Notes: generated by a model not told the origin, from the letters alone. Positions 35,816 to 46,318 are shown, numbered from the stretch's first letter. The stretch: 64,000 nt of DNA from Sphingobacterium detergens (GCF_003610355.1 NZ_RAPY01000001.1:2410500-2474499); one strand, 5' to 3'. Program-made: numbers and translations.

Positions 35816-38526
35816 AACCATCGAATAGTTAATGTATCATCTTTTTCTAGTCCTACTTTGTCTTTAAAATTGATCACCAAACGTTCTCCTTGACGTTTCA
35901 CTTTATGAAGTAATATTTGTTTATCATTTTGTAGAACAGTGATCTGCTTAGGATCAAGTGAAAGCTCTTCGGCATTGCCCAGATGAAATTCTTTAAGTTC
36001 CAACGCGCCATAATTTAATGTTAACTGACAAACACGCTTTCCTCCCCTTTGCTGCTTTTGAATGTAGGTCCCCCATCCCATCGCGGTGGTAAAAGGCGCT
36101 TTAAAATCTGAAGATCCTATTTTAGGGGCAAAACCGATCTGCCCTTTTGGACCGTGATAACTAAAGCCACAGGCATTAATAAAGGTTCCGTAACTCGCCA
36201 TCGCACGTGCATAGTGATCACTACATTCAATTTCGTTAAAGGGATTTCTTTTTGCCGCATGATAGCGGTCGTGAATTACCCTGGTCATAACCAGGCTTTC
36301 GTCGATCATACCCTCGGCCATCATGTGTGCAGCAACTTGATGTTCAAACCCACTCATACATTCATGAAAATAACCCAGTTGCCAAGTCGTATTATCGCCA
36401 TAAGCTTTTTCCTCATTTTTTGGATTTGTATTCATGACCATCCCCCCTTCGCCTGCCAATGCATATGGCCGTCCCCCGAGGTGTGTCTTAATATAGGGTC
36501 CCACATCCATCGCAAAATTATATTTCCAAAGTGCCTTCAGGGCGGATAATGTTTTCTCTCTGTCATTAATCCGGGGCATATCCACTTGAAAACACCAGGC
36601 CTGTCCATAGACCTGATCTATATGACAAGTATTGTAGGAACCCAGCTTTTTCCTTCCCTGAATCGTATCTGGCCGATGGATATAATATTCTCCGTTAAAA
36701 AGATATTTATCCATGTTTTCAGTTCCTTTTCTGACATAGTTCATGCAGATCTGTTGAAATTTCCTATCGCCAGCTTCCTCAGCCATCAATGCCGCAGCTT
36801 GTATGGCAGCGAGACAAAGTCCTACAATCCAGCCGATCTCTCCTTCCCACACGGCGTCCAATGTATTTTCCATTGGCGTATCGGTCATACCATCTCCGTT
36901 TTTATCCTGATCGAGGACAAACTGAATCGCCTGTTTAAGTTTTGGCCAATTCCGTCTTAAGAATGTGTCATCAGTACTCATCTGATGATCCCGATAAAAA
37001 CGAAGGATAACACCAGCCTGCCCATCGATGGCGGGTCTTTTTTCATATTCTGCCCGGAAGATAATTGCGCCAGTTTCTGGCTGAAAGCCCACCCCAAGGT
37101 CAGTAACCTCGCGCAAATTGCGCTCAATATCAGGAAATATACGTCCCATAGACTGACCATACTGCCACACATGGGTGCAAGTACCGGCACAGGCACCGAT
37201 ACCTTCCCAACCCCAAAACCTTCCTGAAGCAAAACGCATTGTATTCGCTGTCGCCAAAGTTCCTATATTAACAAAGGTACGGTCCATAAACCAATGGGGC
37301 AATGTTGTATTATTCCAGGTCTGCTGCCAAGCCAAAGTTTCTGCATCCAGTTTTTCCTTATTGGTCACATAATATTCTATTACTGCCGCTGCATCTTTAA
37401 ATTTTGTACCATACCAATAGCCATATTTGGCATCTTTGATATGCTGCTGCAACTTTGGATGAGGATTATTAAAGTGCCAGGAAATTGCAAATGAAATTTG
37501 ACTATTTTCTTTCACCTTTAGTGTACGCTTTACGGTAAAAGCACCCACCTGAAAATCAGAAAAATCAACTAGCGAATCACTATTTTCCGATTTTATGTTT
37601 TGTGGTGCAATCGGCCAGTCCTTCAGTCTCGTCACTGCCACAGCCTGTGAATCTGTACATGTAAATGCCATCGTCCCATAATCTCCTGCCTGTTTGGCAA
37701 CATCAGGTACTTGATCACAACTGTAGCTAAGCACTTTAAAGCCTGATTTTTCTGTAAGATGCGACACTTTTTTTACTGCCTTAAAATCCTTACGTCCCTT
37801 ATGTACACCATTTTCCATCCACCCTGTAAGGACTACTTCAATGGGTGTCTCAACTTTGTTGCGCAGTTCGACGTGCAAAGTTGTCAGAGGTAAGGAAGAA
37901 TTATCTTGATCCAAGGGTATAAACGGTGAATAAGCTGTAAGAACAACATCCACAGGAAAGTCAGCACTCAGATACGTTATACGACAGGTAGGATAAGTCG
38001 GTTCAAACACAATCTCGTCCCAATGATTTTCTCGCAGTTCTTTGACTATATGTTTGCCCTTAAAAAAAACGGAAACAGCAAAACCTTGTTCCATACTACG
38101 CAGATTATCTGCAATAGCTGGTTCGACATAGGCCGATCCATCACGTGGACGAACACGCACAAGTTCTTTGCCGTTGTTCCACATCACATTTTTGGGTTCT
38201 ATACCTTCACGTTCGCCATCATAAGCGGTATTAAATATCTGCCATAACCACAAGCGTCCATCGCCTCCGATATACACTGTACCTGCATGTAATCCACCAA
38301 TAGGCATACCAATATAACGCAGTTCATTTTTACTCTTTCGGTAGGCAATCTTCTCGCTTCTTTCATATAAAGAGGCGAGCCATTGTTTATCAATATTTTT
38401 TTCCTCCGGAATGTTATGTATGGGATTATCCCAGGCAAACATCGAGTTTGACCACACAGGGAACCTGCTGGCTATCACACCTAGGCCAAGTAAACCTGTT
38501 TTTTTAAAAAAGCTTCTTCTATCCAT
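35812..38526 (-). CDS. GH116-type glycosidase (non-lysosomal glucosylceramidase-like), exported
   Basis: The 904-residue protein from the ATG at 38526 starts with MDRRSFFKKTGLLGLGVIASR, a twin-arginine-like or signal peptide; an ATG at 38553 would overlap the upstream gene. An N-terminal GBA2_N-type beta domain (about 50-390) precedes the six-hairpin helical domain. Signatures are FWGWEGIGACAGTCTHVW (about 447-464) and FPDIERNLR, with NTLDAVW further along where GH116 enzymes carry an NTYD-type acid. GH116 includes beta-glucosidases, beta-xylosidases and glucosylceramidases. PUL 2 terminal enzyme, followed by the RbsD-like gene. Exact sugar unknown; beta-glucoside is the guess. Confidence 0.85.
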   Translation of the reverse strand: MDRRSFFKKTGLLGLGVIASRFPVWSNSMFAWDNPIHNIPEEKNIDKQWLASLYERSEKIAYRKSKNELRYIGMPIGGLHAGTVYIGGDGRLWLWQIFNTAYDGEREGIEPKNVMWNNGKELVRVRPRDGSAYVEPAIADNLRSMEQGFAVSVFFKGKHIVKELRENHWDEIVFEPTYPTCRITYLSADFPVDVVLTAYSPFIPLDQDNSSLPLTTLHVELRNKVETPIEVVLTGWMENGVHKGRKDFKAVKKVSHLTEKSGFKVLSYSCDQVPDVAKQAGDYGTMAFTCTDSQAVAVTRLKDWPIAPQNIKSENSDSLVDFSDFQVGAFTVKRTLKVKENSQISFAISWHFNNPHPKLQQHIKDAKYGYWYGTKFKDAAAVIEYYVTNKEKLDAETLAWQQTWNNTTLPHWFMDRTFVNIGTLATANTMRFASGRFWGWEGIGACAGTCTHVWQYGQSMGRIFPDIERNLREVTDLGVGFQPETGAIIFRAEYEKRPAIDGQAGVILRFYRDHQMSTDDTFLRRNWPKLKQAIQFVLDQDKNGDGMTDTPMENTLDAVWEGEIGWIVGLCLAAIQAAALMAEEAGDRKFQQICMNYVRKGTENMDKYLFNGEYYIHRPDTIQGRKKLGSYNTCHIDQVYGQAWCFQVDMPRINDREKTLSALKALWKYNFAMDVGPYIKTHLGGRPYALAGEGGMVMNTNPKNEEKAYGDNTTWQLGYFHECMSGFEHQVAAHMMAEGMIDESLVMTRVIHDRYHAAKRNPFNEIECSDHYARAMASYGTFINACGFSYHGPKGQIGFAPKIGSSDFKAPFTTAMGWGTYIQKQQRGGKRVCQLTLNYGALELKEFHLGNAEELSLDPKQITVLQNDKQILLHKVKRQGERLVINFKDKVGLEKDDTLTIRWL

Positions 38527-38539
38527 TCGTTCTATTTGG

Positions 38540-40183
38540 TTACCATCCGGCATTCTGAATAATTAAATTATTGGCATCAATTACAGATTGAGGAATTGGC
38601 CATAGATACATTAAAGGTGCAGTAAATTTACGTTGCTGTGCCAAGATCTTTGGAGCATTATAATCTCCTGTCGGATCTGACACATTTGAATTAATGCCAA
38701 AAGCTGGTGTATTTAACACATCTTCAGCGATCTTCCATCTCAATATATCAAAATATCTTTTGTGCTCTGCGACAAATTCATGTCTGCGTTCATTACGTAT
38801 GATGTTTCTTACAGCATCCTGATTTGTAATAATAGAAGGATCTACAACAGGTAAACCAGCTCTTTGCCTTACCAAATCGAGAGACGTCTTAATTCTGGCG
38901 TCGCCGGGATTTGCTTCATTAAGCGCCTCGGCAAGAATCAATAAAGTCTCAGCATACCTATATATTGGCCAATTGATAAATGACCTTTCTGGAGTAATGG
39001 TTTCTAGATCATTAAATTTAAGATACATATATCCAGTTTTACCACCACCACCTTCATTACCAATCCGTTCTGGCATTCCTGAGGAAGGATGCGGCGAAAA
39101 GGGGGTCATACTACCATCGGGACGTTTAACAGGAATACCCGGTAACATAAAAGTCTGCGTAAGTCTTCGGTCTCTGTTTTCATATGGTCGGTTTACATTA
39201 TATAAGGGCGAAGTTCGAATACTTCTTCCATCCGTACACTCATAAGAATCTATTAAATCCCGGGTAGGACAAAAAGCAGCCCAACCACCGCCTATTGCAC
39301 CAACACCTCCCGGAGACGCCAAAGTAGGAAGCATATGTGTCACCAAATCCTTCACATATTGACGAGCAAGAATAATTTCAGAATTTGCATTATTAGCGGC
39401 AGCTGTAAACTGTGAGGCATAATTAGCCACTAAAGTGTACTGATTTAAAGCTACCACAGAATCTGCAGCATTGGCCGCATTTTGCCAATATTCTACATTG
39501 TTGTTATTATTATGAAATTTTTCCCAGCTTGCCATATACAGATAAATATTTGCACGTAGCATTAATGCTGCCGCTTTTGTTATCCTTCCATTATCGGATC
39601 CACTATATGATGTGGGAAGATTGGCCGCAGAAAAATTGACACATTGTAACGCATACTCCAACACTTGCTGTTTCGGACTTCTCGGAATTTTTGATTCATC
39701 TAATAAAACTGGTTGCTCTACTATTAGCGGAACGTCCCCAAAATGCTCTACAAGTCTAAAATACCACATTGCAAGCACAAATCTGGCTTCGGCTTCATAT
39801 CTTGTCTTCAAAGCAGCGTTGGCTCCAAAATCGATGGGGGTTAATTTTGTGAGATAGTATAATGCCCTACGTATGTTTCCATAGGCGCCGACATACTCCT
39901 CTCTCAAATAAGTGTCTGATGCCTGCTGCGACCCTTGATTAATAAAACCCAATCCTCCTTCCCCCCAGGCATTGGTCATAATAGAATTATCGCTACTACA
40001 ATCTTTCCAAAAATCTCTTTCACCTGGCAGGGTTGCATATACTGCATTCAACCCCACTCCCGCTTCTTCTGGATTTCGGAAATATGTAGCTTCCGATGCG
40101 TTGGATAATGGGTCTAAATCTAACCTCTTATTACAAGCTGTAAAAAGCACAATGGTTCCATATATATATATTAACTTTTTCAT
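38540..40183 (-). CDS. SusD/RagB-family lipoprotein, PUL 2
   Basis: A 547-residue SusD-like glycan-binding lipoprotein with lipobox LFTAC (residues 13-17) and LDLDPLSNASEATYFRNPEEA after it, classic for RagB/SusD. The C-terminal part (RRHEFVAEHKRYFDILRW, about 468-485) is the SusD C-terminal signature. It starts 27 nt after susC and ends 13 nt before the GH116 start. Binds the PUL 2 substrate, presumably a beta-glucoside-containing glycan. Confidence 0.95.
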   Translation of the reverse strand: MKKLIYIYGTIVLFTACNKRLDLDPLSNASEATYFRNPEEAGVGLNAVYATLPGERDFWKDCSSDNSIMTNAWGEGGLGFINQGSQQASDTYLREEYVGAYGNIRRALYYLTKLTPIDFGANAALKTRYEAEARFVLAMWYFRLVEHFGDVPLIVEQPVLLDESKIPRSPKQQVLEYALQCVNFSAANLPTSYSGSDNGRITKAAALMLRANIYLYMASWEKFHNNNNNVEYWQNAANAADSVVALNQYTLVANYASQFTAAANNANSEIILARQYVKDLVTHMLPTLASPGGVGAIGGGWAAFCPTRDLIDSYECTDGRSIRTSPLYNVNRPYENRDRRLTQTFMLPGIPVKRPDGSMTPFSPHPSSGMPERIGNEGGGGKTGYMYLKFNDLETITPERSFINWPIYRYAETLLILAEALNEANPGDARIKTSLDLVRQRAGLPVVDPSIITNQDAVRNIIRNERRHEFVAEHKRYFDILRWKIAEDVLNTPAFGINSNVSDPTGDYNAPKILAQQRKFTAPLMYLWPIPQSVIDANNLIIQNAGW

Positions 40184-40210
40184 TCGTATATCTTAATTTG
40201 GTTTATATTT

Positions 40211-43200
40211 TTAAAATCTTGCATTTATACCAAAAGAATAGGTCCGTGATAGCGGGTAATAACCTAAGTCTGCTTCCGGGTCAAAATTGATCAAAGAAAT
40301 GGTTGCTAAATTCTGCCCGGATATAAAGATCCGGGCGCTTTTAATTTTTATCTTATCCAGAAGCTGGTTCGAAAAAGTATATCCTATTTGTGCATTTTGT
40401 ATTTTCATATAGTTGGCTTTTCTCAACCAGAAACTCGAGAATCTTGTATCATTAGCCGTATTTGAAGATGACAACCGGGGTGCTGTTCCATCTGTATTTT
40501 CTGGCGACCATGCATCCATTCCAATGACGGGTACATTATCTGTCAGATTAAAAGGAACAACAGAATAACCAGATAAATACATCACGTTGTTATGTCGGCC
40601 GTTTAGATTTGCAGAAATATCAAAATTTTTCCATCCGAAGTTAAAATTAAGCCCGTAAATAAGAGGTATTTTTCTATTCAGGACCGTACGATCTAATCCA
40701 TTTATTACTCCATCGGGAATTCCATCGGGTCCACTGATATCACGATATCTAATATTTCCTGGAAGGATATTAGTCCCCTGAGAAGGTGCTGCAGCAATCT
40801 CCTCCGCTGACTGAAACAAACCCATCGATTCAAGACCATACATCAGGTCAAATTGATCTCCTATGGTAGAAATTCGATCTCCAACAATGAGTGGATTGGT
40901 ACCCCTATTCACCACTTCCGTTTTCGACCAGTTTAAAACAAACCCCACTCCCCAACTGAAATCATTTTTAGTATCATTATAACTACCACTGATATCCCAT
41001 CCTCTATTTTTTAACACAGCGCCATTAGTTAATGGACCTGCTAATCCAAATTCGGCTGGTGCAGTACTTCTGTAAAGAATACGATCCCGCTCATTATCAA
41101 AGTAATCTACCGAAAAGACAAGCTTTTGCTTAAACAGACCAATATCTAGACCGAGGTTTGTTTGACGGGAAACTTCCCACACAATATTGGGATCTACCGC
41201 TAACCCTTGATATGCACCAGAAACAGCGCCACCATTAAATCCGTAGATGGCCGGATCATAACTTAAAATAACCGCATAAGGATAATAATTGGGATTATTT
41301 GGATCTAACTGTTTTTGGGCATCTCCGGCTTCACCGTAAGAAGCTCTTAATTTAAGTTGCGATATCTTGTCAACATTAAAAAAAGATTCATTATGCACAT
41401 TCCAACCTGCGGATACTGTAGGATAATACCCCCATTTATTTCCCGGGCCAAAATAAGAACTTCCGTCAGCACGTACAGTGGTTTGTAAAAGATACCTGTT
41501 ATCATAATTGTAATTAAGCCGGCCAAAATAGGATAAAAATGAATAATCAAAAGCACCTCCGTTAGCCTGTTGGTTTACACTCCCCCCTGTGCCTAGTACA
41601 TTGATATCATTAAATGGCATATTTTCCCTATATCCTTGAAAATTTGAATTATTATAATACTCATACGAATAACCGGCCATTGCTTTAAAATCATGCTTTC
41701 CAGTTTTATAGGAATATTCACCGGTGGCCTGTAAAGTATTTCTATAGTTACTAAATTGATATTCCCGTTGTGAGGTAAGCGCATTTGCCCTAAGACCTAC
41801 CGTTTCATCAACATTAAATAGCTGGTAACTTAATGTTCGGTCTCTTCGGTGTTGATCCATCTGCGCTCTTGCGAAAAGCCCTTGAAAGTTAAGGTTTTTT
41901 ATGGGGCTATAGTTAATAGTAATATTACCCAGTAACTCTTTAAATTGATCTCTCCTGTGCCCCCCTTCGTTAATGGCTGCGAGTGGATTTCCACCAATAG
42001 ATCCAGTATTAAAGTATTGCCCCCCCGGAGTTCTTACAGGTACAACTGGAGAATTTCTGATCGCCTGCGATTGAAATCCCTGCGTACCACCATTTGGTTC
42101 TAAAATATAAGTATTTGTGTATTGGAGATTACTTGCGATATTAAGTTTGTCAGATAATCGTATCGTCACCGAAGGTTTAAAAATATACCTGTTATAATTA
42201 TTCTGGGGTAATGTACCATCCTGATAATCGTATGATGTCGATAACCGGTAGGTGATATAATCACTGCGCCCCGAAATGGCAACGTTATTATTACTTATTG
42301 CGCTAGTATTCTTATAAATAAGTTTATACCAGTCATTATCTGGCAGCTCTCCATTTGCCAATCTGCGCTGCCCTTCTTCTCCATAAAAACCAGAGGTTTG
42401 TCCATCATTTCTTAATTGCTCATCTTTTAGCCGCATATAATCTGCTGAACCTACAAATTTTAACTGAAACTGTGGTTTCTGTATACCAATGCTTTCATTA
42501 AATTCTACCACTGGTTTTCCATCTCCTACTTTACCACTTTTTGTCGTCACAAGCATCACACCGTTAGCAGCTCTTGCCCCATAAATAGAAGCTGACGCGG
42601 CATCTTTTAAAATAGACACACTTTCGATATCATTTGGGTTTAAGGTATTAATATTACCGACCATACCGTCTATTATCACAAGTACGCCGGAGCTAGTTCC
42701 CATAGTTTGAGTGCCGCGGATATTAATACTAGCGCCAGAACCCACTGCACCAGAAGTTTTTCTTATATTTAACCCAGGAATAGACCCTGCCAGCAATTCC
42801 TGTACATTGGTTACAGCTCTGCCTTTAAATTGCTTTTCCACATTTACCGTTCCAATAGCTCCTGTAAGATCGCCTTTCTTTTGGGTCCCATATCCAACCA
42901 CGACAACCTCTTCCAGATTGGTAATACCTATTGCTAATTGCACATGAATAGGATCTGAAGAACGAATTTCCAAAGATTTACTTTCATAACCAATGAGATT
43001 AAATTGAAGTGTGTTACCGACAGTCGCTTCAATTGAAAATTTCCCTTCGTCATCTGTTCTAACTGTAGCCGTACCTTTTTGTACTTTTACCGTAACCCCA
43101 GATAAAGGATTGCCATTTGTATCACGAACAAAACCACTTATAAATTCTTGATTAACAACAGTGTTTTGTTCTGAATCTTGACTTTTTTGTTGATCTCCAC

Positions 43201-43570
43201 GATTGCGCACCTTGCTAATTTCTTCTATAATATATTGATTATCTGAAACTTTAACTAAATTAAGGTTAGCCTTTGCTAAGATTTTAGGGAGATTATCCAG
43301 CTTTAGTATGAGAGGATCCACCCCAGCGATTGTAATTTTATCAATCTGCTTATTTGCATATGCAAAATAGACATGCTCCTTTTTGGACACGTTTTTAAGA
43401 ATATCGGCGACTTTCATAGAACGGCCTATATTTACACTTTGGGTCTGTTGTTCGAACATCCGTTTCTCCGGATTCATAGATTTTTCTACAGCCCAGAGAT
43501 TGTTACTCACAACACATAATGACAACATCGGCCCAGCACAAGCCAATTGTCGAATCCATTTGTTTTTCAT
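40211..43570 (-). CDS. SusC/RagA-family TonB-dependent transporter with STN domain, PUL 2
   Basis: A 1119-residue outer-membrane transporter. Signal peptide, then an STN domain (about 45-118), carboxypeptidase-D-like domain (about 147-230, FISGFVRDTNGNPLSGV), plug (about 235-355) with the GTQKKGDLTGAI stretch, and a barrel ending RTYSFGINARF. Like the PUL 1 transporter it has the STN signalling module, and a FecR gene lies 27 nt upstream, but the sigma partner is elsewhere. The plug contains LVIIDGMVGNINTLNP, family-typical. Confidence 0.95.
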   Translation of the reverse strand: MKNKWIRQLACAGPMLSLCVVSNNLWAVEKSMNPEKRMFEQQTQSVNIGRSMKVADILKNVSKKEHVYFAYANKQIDKITIAGVDPLILKLDNLPKILAKANLNLVKVSDNQYIIEEISKVRNRGDQQKSQDSEQNTVVNQEFISGFVRDTNGNPLSGVTVKVQKGTATVRTDDEGKFSIEATVGNTLQFNLIGYESKSLEIRSSDPIHVQLAIGITNLEEVVVVGYGTQKKGDLTGAIGTVNVEKQFKGRAVTNVQELLAGSIPGLNIRKTSGAVGSGASINIRGTQTMGTSSGVLVIIDGMVGNINTLNPNDIESVSILKDAASASIYGARAANGVMLVTTKSGKVGDGKPVVEFNESIGIQKPQFQLKFVGSADYMRLKDEQLRNDGQTSGFYGEEGQRRLANGELPDNDWYKLIYKNTSAISNNNVAISGRSDYITYRLSTSYDYQDGTLPQNNYNRYIFKPSVTIRLSDKLNIASNLQYTNTYILEPNGGTQGFQSQAIRNSPVVPVRTPGGQYFNTGSIGGNPLAAINEGGHRRDQFKELLGNITINYSPIKNLNFQGLFARAQMDQHRRDRTLSYQLFNVDETVGLRANALTSQREYQFSNYRNTLQATGEYSYKTGKHDFKAMAGYSYEYYNNSNFQGYRENMPFNDINVLGTGGSVNQQANGGAFDYSFLSYFGRLNYNYDNRYLLQTTVRADGSSYFGPGNKWGYYPTVSAGWNVHNESFFNVDKISQLKLRASYGEAGDAQKQLDPNNPNYYPYAVILSYDPAIYGFNGGAVSGAYQGLAVDPNIVWEVSRQTNLGLDIGLFKQKLVFSVDYFDNERDRILYRSTAPAEFGLAGPLTNGAVLKNRGWDISGSYNDTKNDFSWGVGFVLNWSKTEVVNRGTNPLIVGDRISTIGDQFDLMYGLESMGLFQSAEEIAAAPSQGTNILPGNIRYRDISGPDGIPDGVINGLDRTVLNRKIPLIYGLNFNFGWKNFDISANLNGRHNNVMYLSGYSVVPFNLTDNVPVIGMDAWSPENTDGTAPRLSSSNTANDTRFSSFWLRKANYMKIQNAQIGYTFSNQLLDKIKIKSARIFISGQNLATISLINFDPEADLGYYPLSRTYSFGINARF

Positions 43571-43597
43571 AAAGTAGAGTTTATTATACTATTTAAA

Positions 43598-44626
43598 TTA
43601 GTTATTCGTTGTAATCACAAATTTGTCATATTGGTCATAGATCTTAATATGGTAGATTTTCTCTAAAGAACTTAAAACCGTTTGCATATCGGAGACATCT
43701 ATTTGTCCCCGCGCGGTCACATTCATCAAATATTGAGGTAATTCACTGGTTACATTCTTTTTATAGGTTAATTGCAACCAAACTACAATCTCGCTAAGTG
43801 GTGTATTACTTAATTCCAGTGTACCTGTTTGCCAACTATTAATTAAATTAGACTTAATAGGGAATCTTTTCAATATACCCCGGTCAACATTGACAACCTC
43901 ACCGGGCTTCATTATCAGATGTTGATTCTCATAGCGCGCACGTACACTTCCCTCATCCAAAGCGATCAATTTAACTGCCGGTGTGCTAACTACGTTAAAA
44001 CGTGTCCCAAGTACCTCTATCTTTAATCCGTCATGTTCTACTATAAATGGTACTTTTTGCCCATCATTAATCTGTTTTGTCACATGCAAATATCCTTCAC
44101 CGATTAGATCCAACCTTCGGCCCGAAGCATCTTCATGGTAGTCAGCTGTACTATTCTTATTAAGCCACAATTTACTACCATCGGGCAAGGTAAACTCTTG
44201 TTTGCTTGTAGAGGTTGCATAGCTTTCGCCAGTTACCGTGGCACTTTTCTGCAAATAGATCCATAAACCTAATACACAGGCAGCAATAAAAATCGCTGCA
44301 TATTGTAACCATTGCTGAATTTTTAATCGTCTAAATCTATGATGGACAACTTTTTCCTCCTTACTTTCCAAATGGGCTATAATTCCTGACCAAATTTCTG
44401 AACGATAAACTTCATTTACAGCCATTTTAGATTCGAAATACTTGAGTTCATAAAGTTTTCTTGCAACCAATTTTACTTCTTGATATCTCGGATGTTTATC
44501 AAACCAGAACAGCCATTGCGCGTCGTCAACTAGATCCTGCTGTGCAGTTAACTGTATAAAATCAGGATCGTTAAACAGCTCCTCTAGAAGCTGATCATCG
44601 CCAAACATTTCGGTATGTATTGTCAT
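43598..44626 (-). CDS. FecR-family anti-sigma factor without adjacent sigma gene, PUL 2
   Basis: The 342-residue protein has an N-terminal cytoplasmic part (1-108), one membrane helix (about 110-127), a periplasmic FecR domain (about 140-240, TLPDGSKLWLNKNST, IGEGYLHVTK) and a C-terminal DUF4974/STN-like domain (about 263-340). It should receive a signal from the STN domain of the SusC encoded downstream. No ECF sigma gene is upstream; a ThuA-LamG gene and its terminator occupy that place. Start ATG 44626; ATG 44608 is also possible. Confidence 0.9.
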   Translation of the reverse strand: MTIHTEMFGDDQLLEELFNDPDFIQLTAQQDLVDDAQWLFWFDKHPRYQEVKLVARKLYELKYFESKMAVNEVYRSEIWSGIIAHLESKEEKVVHHRFRRLKIQQWLQYAAIFIAACVLGLWIYLQKSATVTGESYATSTSKQEFTLPDGSKLWLNKNSTADYHEDASGRRLDLIGEGYLHVTKQINDGQKVPFIVEHDGLKIEVLGTRFNVVSTPAVKLIALDEGSVRARYENQHLIMKPGEVVNVDRGILKRFPIKSNLINSWQTGTLELSNTPLSEIVVWLQLTYKKNVTSELPQYLMNVTARGQIDVSDMQTVLSSLEKIYHIKIYDQYDKFVITTNN

Positions 44627-44722
44627 TTATCAATAATTCGGTTTACTTAATACAAAGACACATTTTTTTTAATTTGTCACCCATCGAAAAATAAAAAAAA
44701 TATAAAACACTGAAAATGAGGT

Positions 44723-44744
44723 AAAAAAAAATAGACTCTATTTT
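44723..44744 (-). terminator. Intrinsic terminator of the ThuA-LamG gene
   Basis: Stem AAAATAG/CTATTTT at 44728-44744 with a 3-nt loop; the minus strand continues with a T-run. The stem includes the stop codon of the gene ending at 44738. The AT-rich stem is weak but the run is long. Confidence 0.5.
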
Positions 44745-46318
44745 CTTTTGTCGGACCTGGAACTCTCTGTGTCGAACAAAATTTTGAGTCCGTAATAGCG
44801 ACCTACCTCCTCGCCCAGCCTAGACAATTCTTTATCAGATAACGCCCGATCGAAAAGCATGAAACGAGCAATACTGCCAATGAATGATTCTTTTCCTGGG
44901 TGATCAATTGCATCTCTTTCCTGTCCAATTACTAGTTTGGAGGCATTAGCAGTCAAATCGACTGGAAAATATCCAAAAGCTGCTTCCTGAAATACATTGT
45001 TTACAAATAAGGATAATCGTACCTTTTGAGTTCCTTTTTCCATACGTCCAATCAAGAGATGAAACCTGTTGCTATCCAAGATTAAACGGCTTTCGACTTT
45101 TGGATTATTTTGGTCCCAGCGACCAAAAGTTCGACCATTTCTGCTCCCCATCCAAACCGTATTATCATTATTTAATCCCGCCCAAAAGCCTTCATAATTC
45201 TCTCCATTTTTGAGATTACCAAAAAAGGAATTAACATCTTTAACTTCCCCCTGCTGCTGCCCTGGTCGCAAAACACAAAGCCAAGTATATCCACTACCGG
45301 CAACCAATGCATCAAAACAGCTTTCACTTTGACTAACAAGCTCTTGCCTATTAAAAAACAATACTCGATGCCAATTTATTTCAGGGCCTTCTACTTTCCA
45401 AAATGGTTGGCCAGGATTGTCCTCTGTTCGCCCCGTGGAATTGGATTCAAAAATTTTCACTTCCGAATTGGAAGCCTGATTGAACCATTTTGTGACACGA
45501 TTAGCGCTGTTTAAGACAACTCCTTTGTCTGCATCCAAGTCTACTTGAAGTCCGTCTGTTGGTGTTATCGTATTTTTAGCTGCAACCCATCGTATCCCCT
45601 CTTCTATAAGACGGATGTACTTTCCATCATTATAAATTGCATCAGTATGGCCTAAAGAGGAGAAAAAAGACTTCCCGCCTTCAAATAAATGTGTCCAAAC
45701 TAACGGGTGATCGCCGTGCATTTTTTCTTTACCTTGATAAGAATTTTCATTGACGGACAATAATACCTGAACACTGCCACGAGGATTGGGCAACATCCGA
45801 TGGTACTCATCACGCACTTTCCAAATCTTGGGCAGGTGCTTCGTGATCGGGTGATTTTCTATTTCAACAATACAATCCGCGTCTTGAACCGGAGGGTGAT
45901 CGATTAATGTTGTGCCAAGCAGATTTTGATACCATTGCTGAAAATCCTTGCCTTCATTCCAGATAGCTCCGGCACAATGGATCCCAACAAATCCTCCGCC
46001 ACCATGGATAAATGAACGAAAAGCATCCTGTTGTTCTTCATTAAAAATCTGACCTTCATTACCACAGTTATTATTGAATACAACGACGTCAAAAGAGGCC
46101 AGATCCCGAAGGTTGAAGATAGCTGCCTGCTTGGTGCTGACACATTCCCAATTATTTCTAGCACAAATCTTTTCAATCATATCAACAGCAACAGGCTGAG
46201 ATAAGTGGCGGAATCCCGAGTCTCCGTAAAAATTGAGTATGCGCAACTGTTGGGCGTGGACAATGGCATGGCTTATAGAAATAATCAAGCCGATAATCAT
46301 CATTAGGTTCTTCTTCAT
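44738..46318 (-). CDS. ThuA-like domain fused to a LamG domain, exported
   Basis: A 526-residue exported protein with signal peptide (cleavage near VHAQ). N-terminal ThuA/glutamine-amidotransferase-like domain (about 25-245), recognised by VVVFNNNCG, GGGGFVGIHCAG and FFSSLGHTD segments, then a LamG/jelly roll (about 250-510) with SRLILDSNRFHLLIGRM and a LVIGQERDA strand. ThuA proteins take part in trehalose and 3-keto-sugar metabolism, but their chemistry is poorly defined. The gene has its own terminator, so it is probably expressed apart from PUL 2 although immediately upstream of its FecR gene. Role unknown; carbohydrate binding by the LamG part is likely. Confidence 0.8.
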   Translation of the reverse strand: MKKNLMMIIGLIISISHAIVHAQQLRILNFYGDSGFRHLSQPVAVDMIEKICARNNWECVSTKQAAIFNLRDLASFDVVVFNNNCGNEGQIFNEEQQDAFRSFIHGGGGFVGIHCAGAIWNEGKDFQQWYQNLLGTTLIDHPPVQDADCIVEIENHPITKHLPKIWKVRDEYHRMLPNPRGSVQVLLSVNENSYQGKEKMHGDHPLVWTHLFEGGKSFFSSLGHTDAIYNDGKYIRLIEEGIRWVAAKNTITPTDGLQVDLDADKGVVLNSANRVTKWFNQASNSEVKIFESNSTGRTEDNPGQPFWKVEGPEINWHRVLFFNRQELVSQSESCFDALVAGSGYTWLCVLRPGQQQGEVKDVNSFFGNLKNGENYEGFWAGLNNDNTVWMGSRNGRTFGRWDQNNPKVESRLILDSNRFHLLIGRMEKGTQKVRLSLFVNNVFQEAAFGYFPVDLTANASKLVIGQERDAIDHPGKESFIGSIARFMLFDRALSDKELSRLGEEVGRYYGLKILFDTESSRSDKRK

